NCBI GenBank assembly: GCA_964491395.1
Contig: CAZBGI010000010.1
Coordinates: 1-64,000, forward strand
Direction: 5' to 3'
Source of the DNA: SKVR01 sp964491395
GTDB lineage: Bacteria; Bacteroidota; Bacteroidia; Bacteroidales; UBA7960
Length of the DNA: 64,000 bases
Positions 35,348-43,293 of the stretch are shown piece after piece; positions within the stretch are counted from its first letter, which is position 1; every line of letters starts with the position of its first letter. A model generated the notes under the pieces. It saw only the letters and a list, made by a program, of their open reading frames with translations, was not told where the DNA came from and ran no database searches. The position numbers were made by a program, and so were the translations under genes.

Positions 35348-35842
35348 ATGAAAAAAGTAGCCATTGTAATGGGAAGTTCCTCTGATTTGAGAGTGATGGA
35401 AGAGGCGGTAAAGGTGCTTCGCGAGCTGGAAATAGAAGTAGAGGTAGACATTGTTTCAGCGCATCGTACACCGCAAAAGATGTTTGATTTTGCTGCACAG
35501 GCACATGAAAGAGGTATTCAGGTAATTATTGCCGGTGCCGGAGGAGCTGCACACTTGCCGGGTATGATAGCCTCTTTAACACCCCTGCCGGTTATTGGTG
35601 TGCCAGTGAAATCTTCCAACAGTATTGATGGCTGGGATTCTGTACTTTCCATTTTACAGATGCCGGCAGGTGTGCCAGTGGCGACTGTAGCACTGGATGG
35701 GGCCAGAAATGCAGGCATTCTGGCAGCACAAATTCTGGGTGCCGGAGATGAGGCTGTAAGAAACAGAATTATCCGGTTTAAAAAAGGACTGGAAGAAAAA
35801 GTTAATATCATGAGCGAGGAAACAAGGACTCAATTTGATTAA
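35348..35842 (+). CDS. purE: N5-carboxyaminoimidazole ribonucleotide mutase
   Basis: A 164-residue class I PurE, which moves the carboxyl group of N5-CAIR to give CAIR, the step after PurK. GSSSDLRVM and SAHRTPQKM hold the phosphate-binding and catalytic histidine segments; GAGGAAHLPGMIASLTPLPVIGVP (in part) is typical. Full length. Presumably co-transcribed with purK despite the 166-bp spacer. Confidence 0.95.
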   Translation: MKKVAIVMGSSSDLRVMEEAVKVLRELEIEVEVDIVSAHRTPQKMFDFAAQAHERGIQVIIAGAGGAAHLPGMIASLTPLPVIGVPVKSSNSIDGWDSVLSILQMPAGVPVATVALDGARNAGILAAQILGAGDEAVRNRIIRFKKGLEEKVNIMSEETRTQFD

Positions 35843-35954
35843 GTGGGTTTTTTTGTTTAAACGAATCAATCAGTTCGATGGCCTCGTTTTTGTTGAGGAG
35901 GTAGGTATAATAAATGATACTCAATATTTTCGGACATATCAAAACATATTTATT

Positions 35955-36932
35955 ATGAACAATACACAGAAACAGCTGGAAGAAGCATCAGTAATTGCTT
36001 TGCGCGATTGCATGGGACTGCAGAAAGAAGAAACCCTTTTGATTGTTACAGACGAAATAAAACGTGAAATCGGCATTGCTTTGCACGAAGCCGGAAAGGA
36101 ATTATGCAAGGAGTCGGTTTTGGTTGAGATACAATCCCGTGAAGTCAACGGTCAGGAACCTCCTGTATATATAGCAGAAATGATGAAAAAGGTAGATGTG
36201 GTAGTTTGCCCCACAGCCAAATCACTCACCCACACCGATGCACGTCGCAATGCAGTAAAAGAGGGGGTAAGAGTGGGGACGATGCCCGGTATCACAATAG
36301 ACACCATGGCCCGTTGTCTGAGTGCCGATTATGATAAAATTATTGGCCTTACTCACCACCTGGCCCAAAAGCTGGAAGGAGTTTCCAGTATCAGGGTTAC
36401 CACTGAGAAGGGTACAGATATCACCATGCCGGTTAAAGACAGGAAAATCATTCCCAGTACAGGAGTGCTTAAAAATAAAGGTGAAAGTGGCAATCTTCCT
36501 TCCGGTGAAGTATTCCTTGCCCCCTGGGAGGATGGCTCCAATGGTACAGTAGTGATTGATGGCTCCATGGCAGGAGTGGGTGTTATTGTTGAACCGATTG
36601 AAATAGAGGTAGTCAACGGTTATGCCGAACAAATCAAAGGAGGTATTGAATCTCAGAAACTCATTGACCTTTTTGAAAAATCAGGACGTGATGCCCGGGC
36701 TGTTGCAGAATTTGGGATTGGAACCAATTACAAAGCCCAACTCACCGGAATGATCCTGGAAGATGAAAAGGTTTTAGGTACCATTCATATTGCTTTTGGT
36801 AATAACCTAACCATGGGAGGGAAAATCGCTGTCAACAGTCATCTCGATGGCCTGGTTACAGAACCTAATGTTTGGTTCGACGACGAACTGATTATGGAAA
36901 AAGGAAAGATGGTGGGGTATTCTATAGAGTAG
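35955..36932 (+). CDS. M29-like aminopeptidase
   Basis: A 325-residue protein resembling the thermophilic metalloprotease (M29, AmpS-like) family. I start at 35955 (MNNTQKQLEEAS); residues readable upstream in frame belong to non-coding sequence. Putative metal ligands are in the acidic and histidine-containing segments PSGEVFLAP, EFGIGTN, HIAFGNN and NSHLDGL near the C-terminus, followed by NVWFDDELIM. Aminopeptidases of this type remove N-terminal residues from peptides; the related 2,5-dihydroxypyridine dioxygenase fold means function should be taken with care. Starts 112 bp after purE. Confidence 0.78.
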   Translation: MNNTQKQLEEASVIALRDCMGLQKEETLLIVTDEIKREIGIALHEAGKELCKESVLVEIQSREVNGQEPPVYIAEMMKKVDVVVCPTAKSLTHTDARRNAVKEGVRVGTMPGITIDTMARCLSADYDKIIGLTHHLAQKLEGVSSIRVTTEKGTDITMPVKDRKIIPSTGVLKNKGESGNLPSGEVFLAPWEDGSNGTVVIDGSMAGVGVIVEPIEIEVVNGYAEQIKGGIESQKLIDLFEKSGRDARAVAEFGIGTNYKAQLTGMILEDEKVLGTIHIAFGNNLTMGGKIAVNSHLDGLVTEPNVWFDDELIMEKGKMVGYSIE

Positions 36933-36966
36933 AGAATAGATAGTGAAAAGTGAAAAGTGAATAGAG
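36928..36966. repeat. Purine-rich simple repeat
   Basis: gtgaaaa units and gagaatag units recur two or three times in 39 bp, directly after the aminopeptidase stop. Similar text stands in the purK-purE spacer. Probably low-complexity sequence without function. Confidence 0.35.
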
Positions 36967-37033
36967 ACAAGGCAATGTCCAGGATAACAACCATCAAACT
37001 ATAAACGCTGAAGGGTAAATTAAAAACTATAAA

Positions 37034-37690
37034 ATGAGAATATCCAAAAAGGCACGTTTTGCGTATGTGCTGGATTATTTTATGAAGAATCAGCCTATAG
37101 CAGAAACGGAATTGAAATATACCAATCCGTATGAGTTGCTGGTGGCGGTTATTCTTTCAGCCCAGTGTACTGATAAGCGGGTCAATATGATTACTCCGCC
37201 TTTTTTTGAGCGGTTTCCCACGGCAGAAAGCCTTGCAGAAGCAGAAGTGGAGGAAATTTTTGAATATATCAGGAGCTGCTCATATCCCAATAACAAGTCC
37301 AAAAACCTCCTGGGAATGGCTCAAAAGCTTACCACCGAATTTGGCGGGGTAGTACCGCAAGATGTGGATGAATTGCAGAAACTTCCCGGGGTGGGACGCA
37401 AAACAGCCAATGTGATTGCATCGGTAGTTTACAGCAAACCTGCGTTGGCTGTCGATACGCATGTTTTCAGGGTTTCGGCACGTATTGGTCTTACTACCAA
37501 TGCCAAAACTCCTCTCGAGACGGAACGACAGCTTTTGAAATATATCCCCGAAGATTTGGTTGCCATTGCTCACCACTGGCTGATTCTGCATGGCCGCTAT
37601 GTTTGCCTGGCCCGCAAACCCAAATGTGAGCAATGTCCGTTGACTGAGGTTTGCAGGTTTTATCTCAAGGAAAAGAAAATGGCCTTGTAG
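37034..37690 (+). CDS. nth: Endonuclease III
   Basis: A 218-residue DNA glycosylase/AP lyase that removes oxidised pyrimidines. The HhH motif LPGVGRKTANV includes the catalytic Lys123, and Asp141 (AVDTHVFRV) is the second active residue. The C-terminal [4Fe-4S] loop has Cys191, 198, 201 and 207 in the Cys-x6-Cys-x2-Cys-x5-Cys pattern. Full length. It is the last housekeeping gene before the stress-type gene cluster and is itself a base-excision-repair enzyme. Confidence 0.95.
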   Translation: MRISKKARFAYVLDYFMKNQPIAETELKYTNPYELLVAVILSAQCTDKRVNMITPPFFERFPTAESLAEAEVEEIFEYIRSCSYPNNKSKNLLGMAQKLTTEFGGVVPQDVDELQKLPGVGRKTANVIASVVYSKPALAVDTHVFRVSARIGLTTNAKTPLETERQLLKYIPEDLVAIAHHWLILHGRYVCLARKPKCEQCPLTEVCRFYLKEKKMAL

Positions 37691-37767
37691 CTTACGGGTT
37701 TTTTATCGTGATATTGGTTTATAAAGTGTGAAATAGCGCTGAATTTTGAAGAACCATAAGTTATATA

Positions 37768-37810
37768 CAACCAGGGTTGCTATGCAGAATAGCAACCCTG
37801 GTTGTTTTTT
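37768..37810. terminator. Strong hairpin terminator between nth and dodecin
   Basis: CAACCAGGGTTGCTA (37768-37782) pairs perfectly with TAGCAACCCTGGTTG (37790-37804), followed by TTTTTT on the plus strand. It ends nth and lies 18 bp after the convergent dodecin gene's stop. Confidence 0.85.
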
Positions 37811-37827
37811 GAATACATATTTATTCA

Positions 37828-38040
37828 TTAAGCCATATCACTGCCTTTTACTTCAAATGATATTTTTGCATTGACGGCATAAGAAATAATTTTGTTGTTT
37901 TCTACATTTGCATTCATATGCTTAATGTAGATGGACTTAATGTTTTTAACGGTTTTACTTGCTTCAGCAAGTGCATTTTCCGTTGCTTCGGTAAATCCTT
38001 TATCCGATACTCCGATAACTTCAATTACTTTTACAATCAT
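37828..38040 (-). CDS. Dodecin family protein
   Basis: A 70-residue flavin-binding dodecin (MIVKVIEVIGVSDKGFTEATEN to VNAKISFEVKGSD). Dodecins form hollow 12-mers that store or buffer flavin (riboflavin, FMN or FAD) and can protect cells from free-flavin photochemistry. Upstream on the minus strand lie a sigma-54-like -24/-12 element (38107-38092) and a TGTAG...CTACA palindrome (38194-38211), described separately. It opens the run of stress-type genes. Confidence 0.9.
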   Translation of the reverse strand: MIVKVIEVIGVSDKGFTEATENALAEASKTVKNIKSIYIKHMNANVENNKIISYAVNAKISFEVKGSDMA

Positions 38041-38091
38041 AATAGATCTCCTTTACATTTAAAAATTAACAATCAAATTTGTTTTAAACGG

Positions 38092-38107
38092 TGAAAAAAC
38101 CATACCA
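38092..38107 (-). promoter_or_regulatory. Sigma-54-like -24/-12 element of the dodecin gene
   Basis: Minus strand TGGTATGGTTTTTTCA resembles TGGCAC-N5-TTGCA. The GG is followed by ten bases, as required, but the conserved -12 GC reads TC. It stands 52 bp before the start codon. Confidence 0.3.
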
Positions 38108-38193
38108 GCATAATGAAAAAACTCATTGACAAGTTATTTGCTGGTAAATAAAGCTTTTGCTACAATCTTCCTGGCTAATTACTTCTACAGTCT

Positions 38194-38211
38194 TGTAGAA
38201 ATGTATCTACA
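38194..38211. promoter_or_regulatory. Palindrome TGTAG-N8-CTACA upstream of dodecin
   Basis: TGTAGAAATGTATCTACA is an exact inverted repeat of TGTAGA around six bases. A third half-site, CTACA at 38185-38189, forms TTCTACA-gtct-TGTAGAA (38183-38200). Similar palindromes occur at 39294, 47222 and 57917. Likely a regulator-binding site, here 87 bp upstream of the -24-like element of the dodecin gene. Confidence 0.45.
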
Positions 38212-38290
38212 TCTTACACTGAATAATAATTTCAGAACGCTGCTTTCGCTGTAATTCTATTGCCAAGACTCAGATAGCCTTTATTTCGTA

Positions 38291-38656
38291 TTATCCTTTT
38301 TTTATCCATTCTTTTGCGGCAATGGCTTGATTGCCCGGAAAATATCTTACTTCACCTGAGACAAAAGGCTTGCTTAATTGGGTTGTTTTCTCAACGACTG
38401 AGCTATCTCCAACAATGGCCAGCTTTTCCAGTTTTCTGATGTGTTTGAAAAATGTTTTAATATCTTCCCATAAGGCCTGAGGTTCCAACCCTTCAATGTC
38501 TTCAGGTTCAATTTCAAGATATACTTTTTGTGCATCATACTCCCTGGCATTTTTATCCAGTAAAGCATTGAGTTTGTCATAATCACTTTTCTCTATTTTA
38601 CCCTTCACCTTAAATGCTACCAGGTTGTGTTTTGTAAAATCAAGGATGGTAAACAT
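38291..38656 (-). CDS. SpoIIAA-like (STAS/SEC14-fold) protein
   Basis: A 121-residue protein of the SpoIIAA-like family. I start at 38656 (MFTILDFTKHNLVAFKVKGKIEKSDY, in part) because 13 basic residues upstream are not family-like. The family is often annotated as STAS/SEC14 domain protein; the characteristic core includes KVYLEIEPEDIEGLEPQALW (in part) and the RKLEKLAIVGDSSVVEK segment. STAS domains bind nucleotides or partner proteins, but this branch has no settled role. The gene follows the membrane-protein gene by 22 bp. Confidence 0.78.
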   Translation of the reverse strand: MFTILDFTKHNLVAFKVKGKIEKSDYDKLNALLDKNAREYDAQKVYLEIEPEDIEGLEPQALWEDIKTFFKHIRKLEKLAIVGDSSVVEKTTQLSKPFVSGEVRYFPGNQAIAAKEWIKKG

Positions 38657-38678
38657 AATGACTTTTTTTATTTTTATT

Positions 38679-39071
38679 TTATCTGAATAGACCAATTACA
38701 GCGGCTATCATGAGTGCCAGAAGAAAAACCCAGAATATGGCACTGATCGCAAGCACCGGTAATTCCTCTTCTGCTTCCTCGGGAACAGCTTCTCCCGGAG
38801 GTCTGTTGGTGCGATAACGCGTTGGGGTAGCAGCAGCCAACAAAAGAGCGAATATGAGTATGACCAGTAATATGGGAGCCCAGGCAATTTCATAAAATGC
38901 TGGACCAAATGGTTGTACCCAATTCGATGCAGCTACTCCCGCCAAAATCAGGATTAATAAAAAGGTCCAGAAACTTCCCCATGGACCCGTAAACTTGAAA
39001 GCATAATAGAAAAAACCCGCTACAATGATTGCGAGAATAACACTGAATAAAATTTGAAAAAATACATACAT
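38679..39071 (-). CDS. Small multi-pass membrane protein
   Basis: A 130-residue protein with four predicted membrane helices (about 3-27, 33-50, 62-82 and 105-127) and a short acidic proline-rich loop (NRPPGEAVPEEAEEE) between the third and fourth. I do not recognise the family. It lies 22 bp ahead of the SpoIIAA-like gene and probably forms an operon with it. Upstream lies a sigma-54-like element (39185-39170) and the palindrome at 39294. Confidence 0.6.
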   Translation of the reverse strand: MYVFFQILFSVILAIIVAGFFYYAFKFTGPWGSFWTFLLILILAGVAASNWVQPFGPAFYEIAWAPILLVILIFALLLAAATPTRYRTNRPPGEAVPEEAEEELPVLAISAIFWVFLLALMIAAVIGLFR

Positions 39072-39169
39072 AGTTTTATGATTTTGAGGTGAATAATAAT
39101 TGTTCCATTGGAACCAATATGATTATATCCGAATAAGAATTATTCTAATGAATTTATAAACCATGCCTT

Positions 39170-39185
39170 TGAAATTAATGTGCCA
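39170..39185 (-). promoter_or_regulatory. Sigma-54-like -24/-12 element of the membrane-protein operon
   Basis: Minus strand TGGCACATTAATTTCA contains an exact -24 TGGCAC, then N5 and TTTCA for the -12 TTGCA. The start codon lies 99 bp downstream. One mismatch, at the normally invariant GC. Confidence 0.35.
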
Positions 39186-39293
39186 TTAATAAAATGAAAT
39201 TGCAACCGTGCGGTAAACAAGGATGGCAAGCTATTACCAATAGCATCAGATTATTTTTTTTGGGGAGGAACTTCTATAATACCTTTAATTCTG

Positions 39294-39309
39294 GGTAGTA
39301 TTTTCTACA
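39294..39309. promoter_or_regulatory. Palindrome GGTAG-N6-CTACA in the divergent region
   Basis: GGTAGTATTTTCTACA, an imperfect match to the TGTAG...CTACA palindrome, nested in GGGTA...TACCC. It lies 109 bp from the minus-strand and 133 bp from the plus-strand -24-like elements. Confidence 0.4.
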
Positions 39310-39441
39310 TGATACCCCGGTTATCGTTGAAATCTAATCTTATGTTTTATCTTCATCAGTATATCTCTCAGGCGGAGTTCATAGAGTAATAAAGGTTTAA
39401 AGGTAATAGCAGGTGCAGCTCGAAAATGGATAAATAGCCCA

Positions 39442-39457
39442 TGGTACAGAAATTGAC
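39442..39457 (+). promoter_or_regulatory. Sigma-54-like -24/-12 element of the ferredoxin operon
   Basis: TGGTACAGAAATTGAC: TGGTAC for TGGCAC, N5, then TTGAC for TTGCA. Nearly the same sequence, CGGTACAATAATTGGG, stands upstream of the lipoprotein gene at 47392. The start codon is 66 bp downstream. Confidence 0.35.
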
Positions 39458-39522
39458 CAATTACTATCACCTTAATGATTTGAACATAAAATTTATTTGT
39501 AACCATTAAAAAATTAGTAATT

Positions 39523-39717
39523 ATGGCACTAAAAAAAGTTTGGATAGAAGAAGGATGTACGGCATGTGAATTATGCGTTGACATTTGTCCTGATGTATTT
39601 GAAATGGCTGATGATACTGCGATTGTAAAAGATGATGCAGATCTTGGTGTAAATAAGGATAGCATAAAAGAAGCTGCTGCCAGTTGCCCGGTAGAGGTTA
39701 TTCAATATGAAGAATAA
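39523..39717 (+). CDS. Single-cluster ferredoxin
   Basis: A 64-residue ferredoxin with Cys12, Cys15, Cys18 and Cys55 (in SCPVEVI) to hold one [4Fe-4S] cluster; Cys22 belongs to the ICP of the first motif. The chain is very acidic, as usual for electron carriers. It could serve the ferredoxin oxidoreductase at the left of the window, but the operon context (DUF2267 and PEBP genes) suggests a stress-linked role. DUF2267 gene follows 58 bp downstream. Confidence 0.88.
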   Translation: MALKKVWIEEGCTACELCVDICPDVFEMADDTAIVKDDADLGVNKDSIKEAAASCPVEVIQYEE

Positions 39718-39775
39718 GACTAATGCCGGATTTACCACAAATCAATGAATAGGAACGTAAAAATTAAGAAAAACA

Positions 39776-40225
39776 ATGGCACTAAACTTTTTAAAATTTG
39801 CAGAAGAAGGACAGCATTTTGTTAATGAATTGGCTGTTGAATTAGGGCATCCGGAAGAAACCGGCCGGACAGGGATTTTGTTGCGGGCTGTATTGCATGT
39901 ATTGCGTGAACGGTTAACCATTGCCGAGTCCTTCAATTTAATATCACAGTTGCCTATGGCCCTGAAAGGAATATATGCTGACAATTGGATTTTTCACGAA
40001 AAACCTCATAAAATGAAAACTAAGGAGGAATTTGCTGAAGAGGTGGAAAAATACCAGGCTCAGTATGGAGAGCAGGCATTCAATTGGAATAAGTCTACTG
40101 AGGAAATTATCCTTATCGTTCTCAGGGCATTGAACAAGTACATTTCCCGGGGTGAAATGGAGGATATTATTGCACAAATGCCCCAGGACCTCAAAGCATT
40201 TTTCCGCGAAAGTATGAATCAATAA
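39776..40225 (+). CDS. DUF2267 domain protein
   Basis: A 149-residue, mostly helical protein with two similar halves (about 1-70 and 75-149), each with a helix pair containing an ALNKYIS / VLHVLRERL-like segment followed by QMPQDLKAFF or QLPMALKGIY. This matches DUF2267, a family often found next to stress genes; it has no established function known to me. PEBP gene follows 15 bp downstream. Confidence 0.85.
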   Translation: MALNFLKFAEEGQHFVNELAVELGHPEETGRTGILLRAVLHVLRERLTIAESFNLISQLPMALKGIYADNWIFHEKPHKMKTKEEFAEEVEKYQAQYGEQAFNWNKSTEEIILIVLRALNKYISRGEMEDIIAQMPQDLKAFFRESMNQ

Positions 40226-40240
40226 CCAAACCATTTTGTT

Positions 40241-40708
40241 ATGACGTTTATTATTTCAAGTCCTGCATTTGAACAAGGACATAAAATACCTGCCATACAC
40301 ACCTGCGACGGAGATGATACTTCTCCTTCCCTGTGGTGGGAGGGTGAGCCTAAAGACACCGTTACTTACGCGCTAATCATGGAAGATCCCGATGCCCCGG
40401 GAGGAACTTTTACCCATTGGATGGTTTATAACCTACCGGCTGATTGCCACGAACTGGAAAAGATTACCCCCATCCAGAAAAATCTCGATAATGGTGCCAT
40501 CCAGGCCAAAAACGATTTTGGGAAAATAGGATACCGGGGTCCCTGCCCACCTAAAGGGGAAGAGCATCGATATTTTTTCCGGATTTTTGCCCTGAAAAAG
40601 AAATTGCCTCCCGAATCTATTCACAGTGGTGAAGATTTTCATGAAGCCTTAAAAGGATTGATTCTCGAGAAGGCTGAATACATGGGAACTTACTACAAAA
40701 AAACATGA
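40241..40708 (+). CDS. YbhB/YbcL-type PEBP family protein
   Basis: A 155-residue phosphatidylethanolamine-binding-like protein. The DPDAPGGTFTHWMVYNLP segment is the ligand-binding signature of the family, followed by GPCPPKGEEHRYFFRIFAL (the second signature). No signal peptide. Bacterial members are of unclear function and are often annotated as Raf kinase inhibitor-like. It ends the ferredoxin-DUF2267-PEBP run; the next gene begins 140 bp later, beyond a hairpin. Confidence 0.9.
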   Translation: MTFIISSPAFEQGHKIPAIHTCDGDDTSPSLWWEGEPKDTVTYALIMEDPDAPGGTFTHWMVYNLPADCHELEKITPIQKNLDNGAIQAKNDFGKIGYRGPCPPKGEEHRYFFRIFALKKKLPPESIHSGEDFHEALKGLILEKAEYMGTYYKKT

Positions 40709-40743
40709 AAGCTTAATCGCATGAAATGAAAATGAATAACAAG

Positions 40744-40770
40744 GGATGCATTAACGTTTTTAGTGCATCC
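40744..40770 (+). promoter_or_regulatory. Hairpin between the PEBP gene and ppsA
   Basis: GGATGCA (40744-40750) and TGCATCC (40764-40770) form a 7-bp stem with partial extension inward. No T-run follows, so it may be a weak terminator or a leader hairpin of ppsA. Confidence 0.3.
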
Positions 40771-40848
40771 TGTCATCTTGTATGCTGTGAAAAACCATAT
40801 TCTCCTGGTAAAATTTCTCTGTGGCTTAATGAATAAATACGATAATTT

Positions 40849-43245
40849 ATGAGCAAATACATTCAGTTTTTTAGTGACTTAACCAATCAGGATACTGCAT
40901 TGGTAGGAGGAAAAAATGCCTCTCTTGGTGAAATGATAAGTATCCTTCAACCCAAAGGTATTCGAATTCCCGCAGGATATGCCACTACGGCTGCGGCCTA
41001 CCGTGACTACCTCGAGCATAACGGGTTGCGCGAAAAATTAACAGAATTGCTTAACAATCTTGACAAGAAGGATTTTAAAAATCTCAGGCAAACAGGCAAA
41101 AAAGCACGTGAACTGATCATGAAAGGAGAGTTTCCTGCAGATCTGAGCAAGGCCATCAAAGACGCTTATAGAGAACTTGAGGAAAGAGAAGAGAGCCTGA
41201 CCAGCGTGGCTGTAAGAAGCAGCGCTACAGCAGAGGATCTTCCTGAGGCATCGTTTGCCGGACAACACGATTCCTTTATGAATGTAAAAGGACCAGAAAA
41301 AACACTGGAAGCCTGCAAAAAATGTTTTGCCTCTCTTTTTACAGATCGGGCCATTCAGTATCGCGAGCACAATGGCTTTGATCACATGAAGGTTGCATTG
41401 TCTGCCGGCGTGCAGAAAATGGTTCGTTCCGATAAATCTTCAGCAGGCGTAATCTTTACAATTTTACCTGAAAGTGGCTATGAGGAAGTGATTTTTCTGA
41501 CCGGAGCCTGGGGATTGGGTGACAATGTGGTACAGGGTGCAGTAAATGCCGATGAGTTTCACGTTTTCAAGCCTTCTTTGCGAAAGGGGCTGCGGGCCAT
41601 CATTTCCAAAAAAACCGGTACCAAGGAAAAAACCATGGTGTATGCTCAAAGTAGCAAAAACAGCAATGCGACCACAAAAAATGTAAAAACACCTATAAAA
41701 GATCGCCGGAAATTCGTGCTTTCCGATGAAGAAATCGAAAAGCTGGCGATTTGGGCCCTTGAAATTGAAGATCATTATGGTATGGCCATGGATATAGAAT
41801 GGGCCAAAGATGGTGATAGTGGAGAACTTTATATTGTACAGGCTCGTCCTGAAACGGTTCATAGCAGCGGGAAGAAGTCAAAGATTAAAGAATACAGACT
41901 GAAAGATGAAGGCAGAATATTGATTTCCGGTACTGCTATTGGCGAAAAAATTGCCAAAGGTACCGCCCGTATTCTGGCTTCACCTGATGAGGCCGACAAA
42001 CTGAAGGAAGGAGATGTACTTATAACAGAAATTACCAATCCCGACTGGGATAATGTAATGAAGAAAGCTTCCGCCATTGTTACCAACAGTGGCGGGCGTA
42101 CCAGCCATGCAGCCATTGTGGCCCGCGAACTGGGTGCTGTGGCAGTGGTGGGCACAGAAAACGCCACTGAGGCGATCAAAGATGGTCAGCAGGTTACCGT
42201 ATCCTGCGCTGAGGGAGATAAAGGAAAAATCTATGAGGGGGCCTTGGAATGGGAGGAAGAAGAAATAGATTTTGATAAATACGATGAACCTGAGACTGAA
42301 GTAATGCTTATTCTGGCAGACCCTTCCATTGCTTATTCCTACAGCAGTTACCCGGTTAAAGGGGTGGGGTTGATGCGACTCGAATTTATCATCAACAATG
42401 CCATTCAGATTCATCCCCTGGCGCTCTTGCATTTGGATAAACTCAAAGACGCAAAAGCGAAAAACAAAATTGAGCAACTTACGGCTGCCTACCCTGATAA
42501 AGAAGGCTATTTTATAGAAAAACTCTCACAGGGAGTAGCTGAAATTGCCGCTGCCTTTTATCCGCGCGATGTAATAGTTCGCATGACGGATTTCAAATCC
42601 AATGAATACGCTAATCTTATTGGAGGCCATGAATTTGAGCCTGATGAAGAAAACCCCATGCTGGGATTCAGAGGTGCCTCCCGGTATTACAGCGATGAAT
42701 ACAGAGATGGTTTCAGGATGGAATGTGAGGCCATGAAAAGAGTGAGAGATGAGATGGGTTTCACCAATGTTAAGCTGATGGTGCCATTTTGCCGCACGGT
42801 GGAAGAAGGAAAAAGAGTAATTAACCTCATGGGCGATTATGGATTGAAACAAGGATGGAATGAATTGGAGATTTATGTGATGAGTGAAATTCCTTCCAAT
42901 GTAATGCAAGGCGAAGAATTTGCCGAAATATTTGATGGCTTCTCCATTGGTTCCAATGACCTTACCCAACTTACCCTGGGGCTCGACCGTGACTCGGAGC
43001 TGGTTAGCAACTTATTTGATGAGAATAATCCTGCTGCAAAGCAAATGATAAGTATGGCCATTGAGAAAGCCAAAAAGAAAGGACGCAAGATAGGGCTATG
43101 CGGACAAGCCCCCAGCGACTTTCCTGATTTTGCAGGGTTCCTGGTTGAGCAAGGTATCGATAGCATCTCCTTCAATCCCGATGCCGTGGCGAAAGGGATT
43201 AAAAACATCCTGAAAGCTGAAAATAATAAGTTGATGAAAAGTTGA
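40849..43245 (+). CDS. ppsA: Phosphoenolpyruvate synthase
   Basis: A 798-residue enzyme that makes PEP, AMP and phosphate from pyruvate and ATP. The N-terminal ATP-grasp domain (1 to about 350) begins with LVGGKNASLGEM and has VRSSATAEDLPEASFAGQ. The swivelling phosphohistidine domain holds His420 in TSHAAIVAREL, and the C-terminal barrel carries Cys751 in GLCGQAPSD and the SNDLTQLTLGLDRDSE signature. Full length. It starts 140 bp after the PEBP gene; the AI-2E family permease follows after about 50 bp. Confidence 0.96.
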   Translation: MSKYIQFFSDLTNQDTALVGGKNASLGEMISILQPKGIRIPAGYATTAAAYRDYLEHNGLREKLTELLNNLDKKDFKNLRQTGKKARELIMKGEFPADLSKAIKDAYRELEEREESLTSVAVRSSATAEDLPEASFAGQHDSFMNVKGPEKTLEACKKCFASLFTDRAIQYREHNGFDHMKVALSAGVQKMVRSDKSSAGVIFTILPESGYEEVIFLTGAWGLGDNVVQGAVNADEFHVFKPSLRKGLRAIISKKTGTKEKTMVYAQSSKNSNATTKNVKTPIKDRRKFVLSDEEIEKLAIWALEIEDHYGMAMDIEWAKDGDSGELYIVQARPETVHSSGKKSKIKEYRLKDEGRILISGTAIGEKIAKGTARILASPDEADKLKEGDVLITEITNPDWDNVMKKASAIVTNSGGRTSHAAIVARELGAVAVVGTENATEAIKDGQQVTVSCAEGDKGKIYEGALEWEEEEIDFDKYDEPETEVMLILADPSIAYSYSSYPVKGVGLMRLEFIINNAIQIHPLALLHLDKLKDAKAKNKIEQLTAAYPDKEGYFIEKLSQGVAEIAAAFYPRDVIVRMTDFKSNEYANLIGGHEFEPDEENPMLGFRGASRYYSDEYRDGFRMECEAMKRVRDEMGFTNVKLMVPFCRTVEEGKRVINLMGDYGLKQGWNELEIYVMSEIPSNVMQGEEFAEIFDGFSIGSNDLTQLTLGLDRDSELVSNLFDENNPAAKQMISMAIEKAKKKGRKIGLCGQAPSDFPDFAGFLVEQGIDSISFNPDAVAKGIKNILKAENNKLMKS

Positions 43246-43293
43246 CAGGAGTGCATCAAGGCTTTTATAAAACTCTATTTGCAAAAACAGCGC

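Larger units (their letters stand above)
39072..39522. other. Divergent regulatory region, no gene seen
   Basis: A 451-bp region between the minus-strand membrane-protein operon and the plus-strand ferredoxin operon. It holds -24/-12-like elements facing outward on both sides (39185-39170 minus; 39442-39457 plus) and a palindrome (39294-39309) in between. No coding sequence is apparent. Confidence 0.5.

Noticed and set aside
39160..39260. A second -24/-12 candidate near TTGGTAATAGCTTGCC on the minus strand
   Set aside because: It has the GC at -12 but only nine bases between GG and GC instead of ten.
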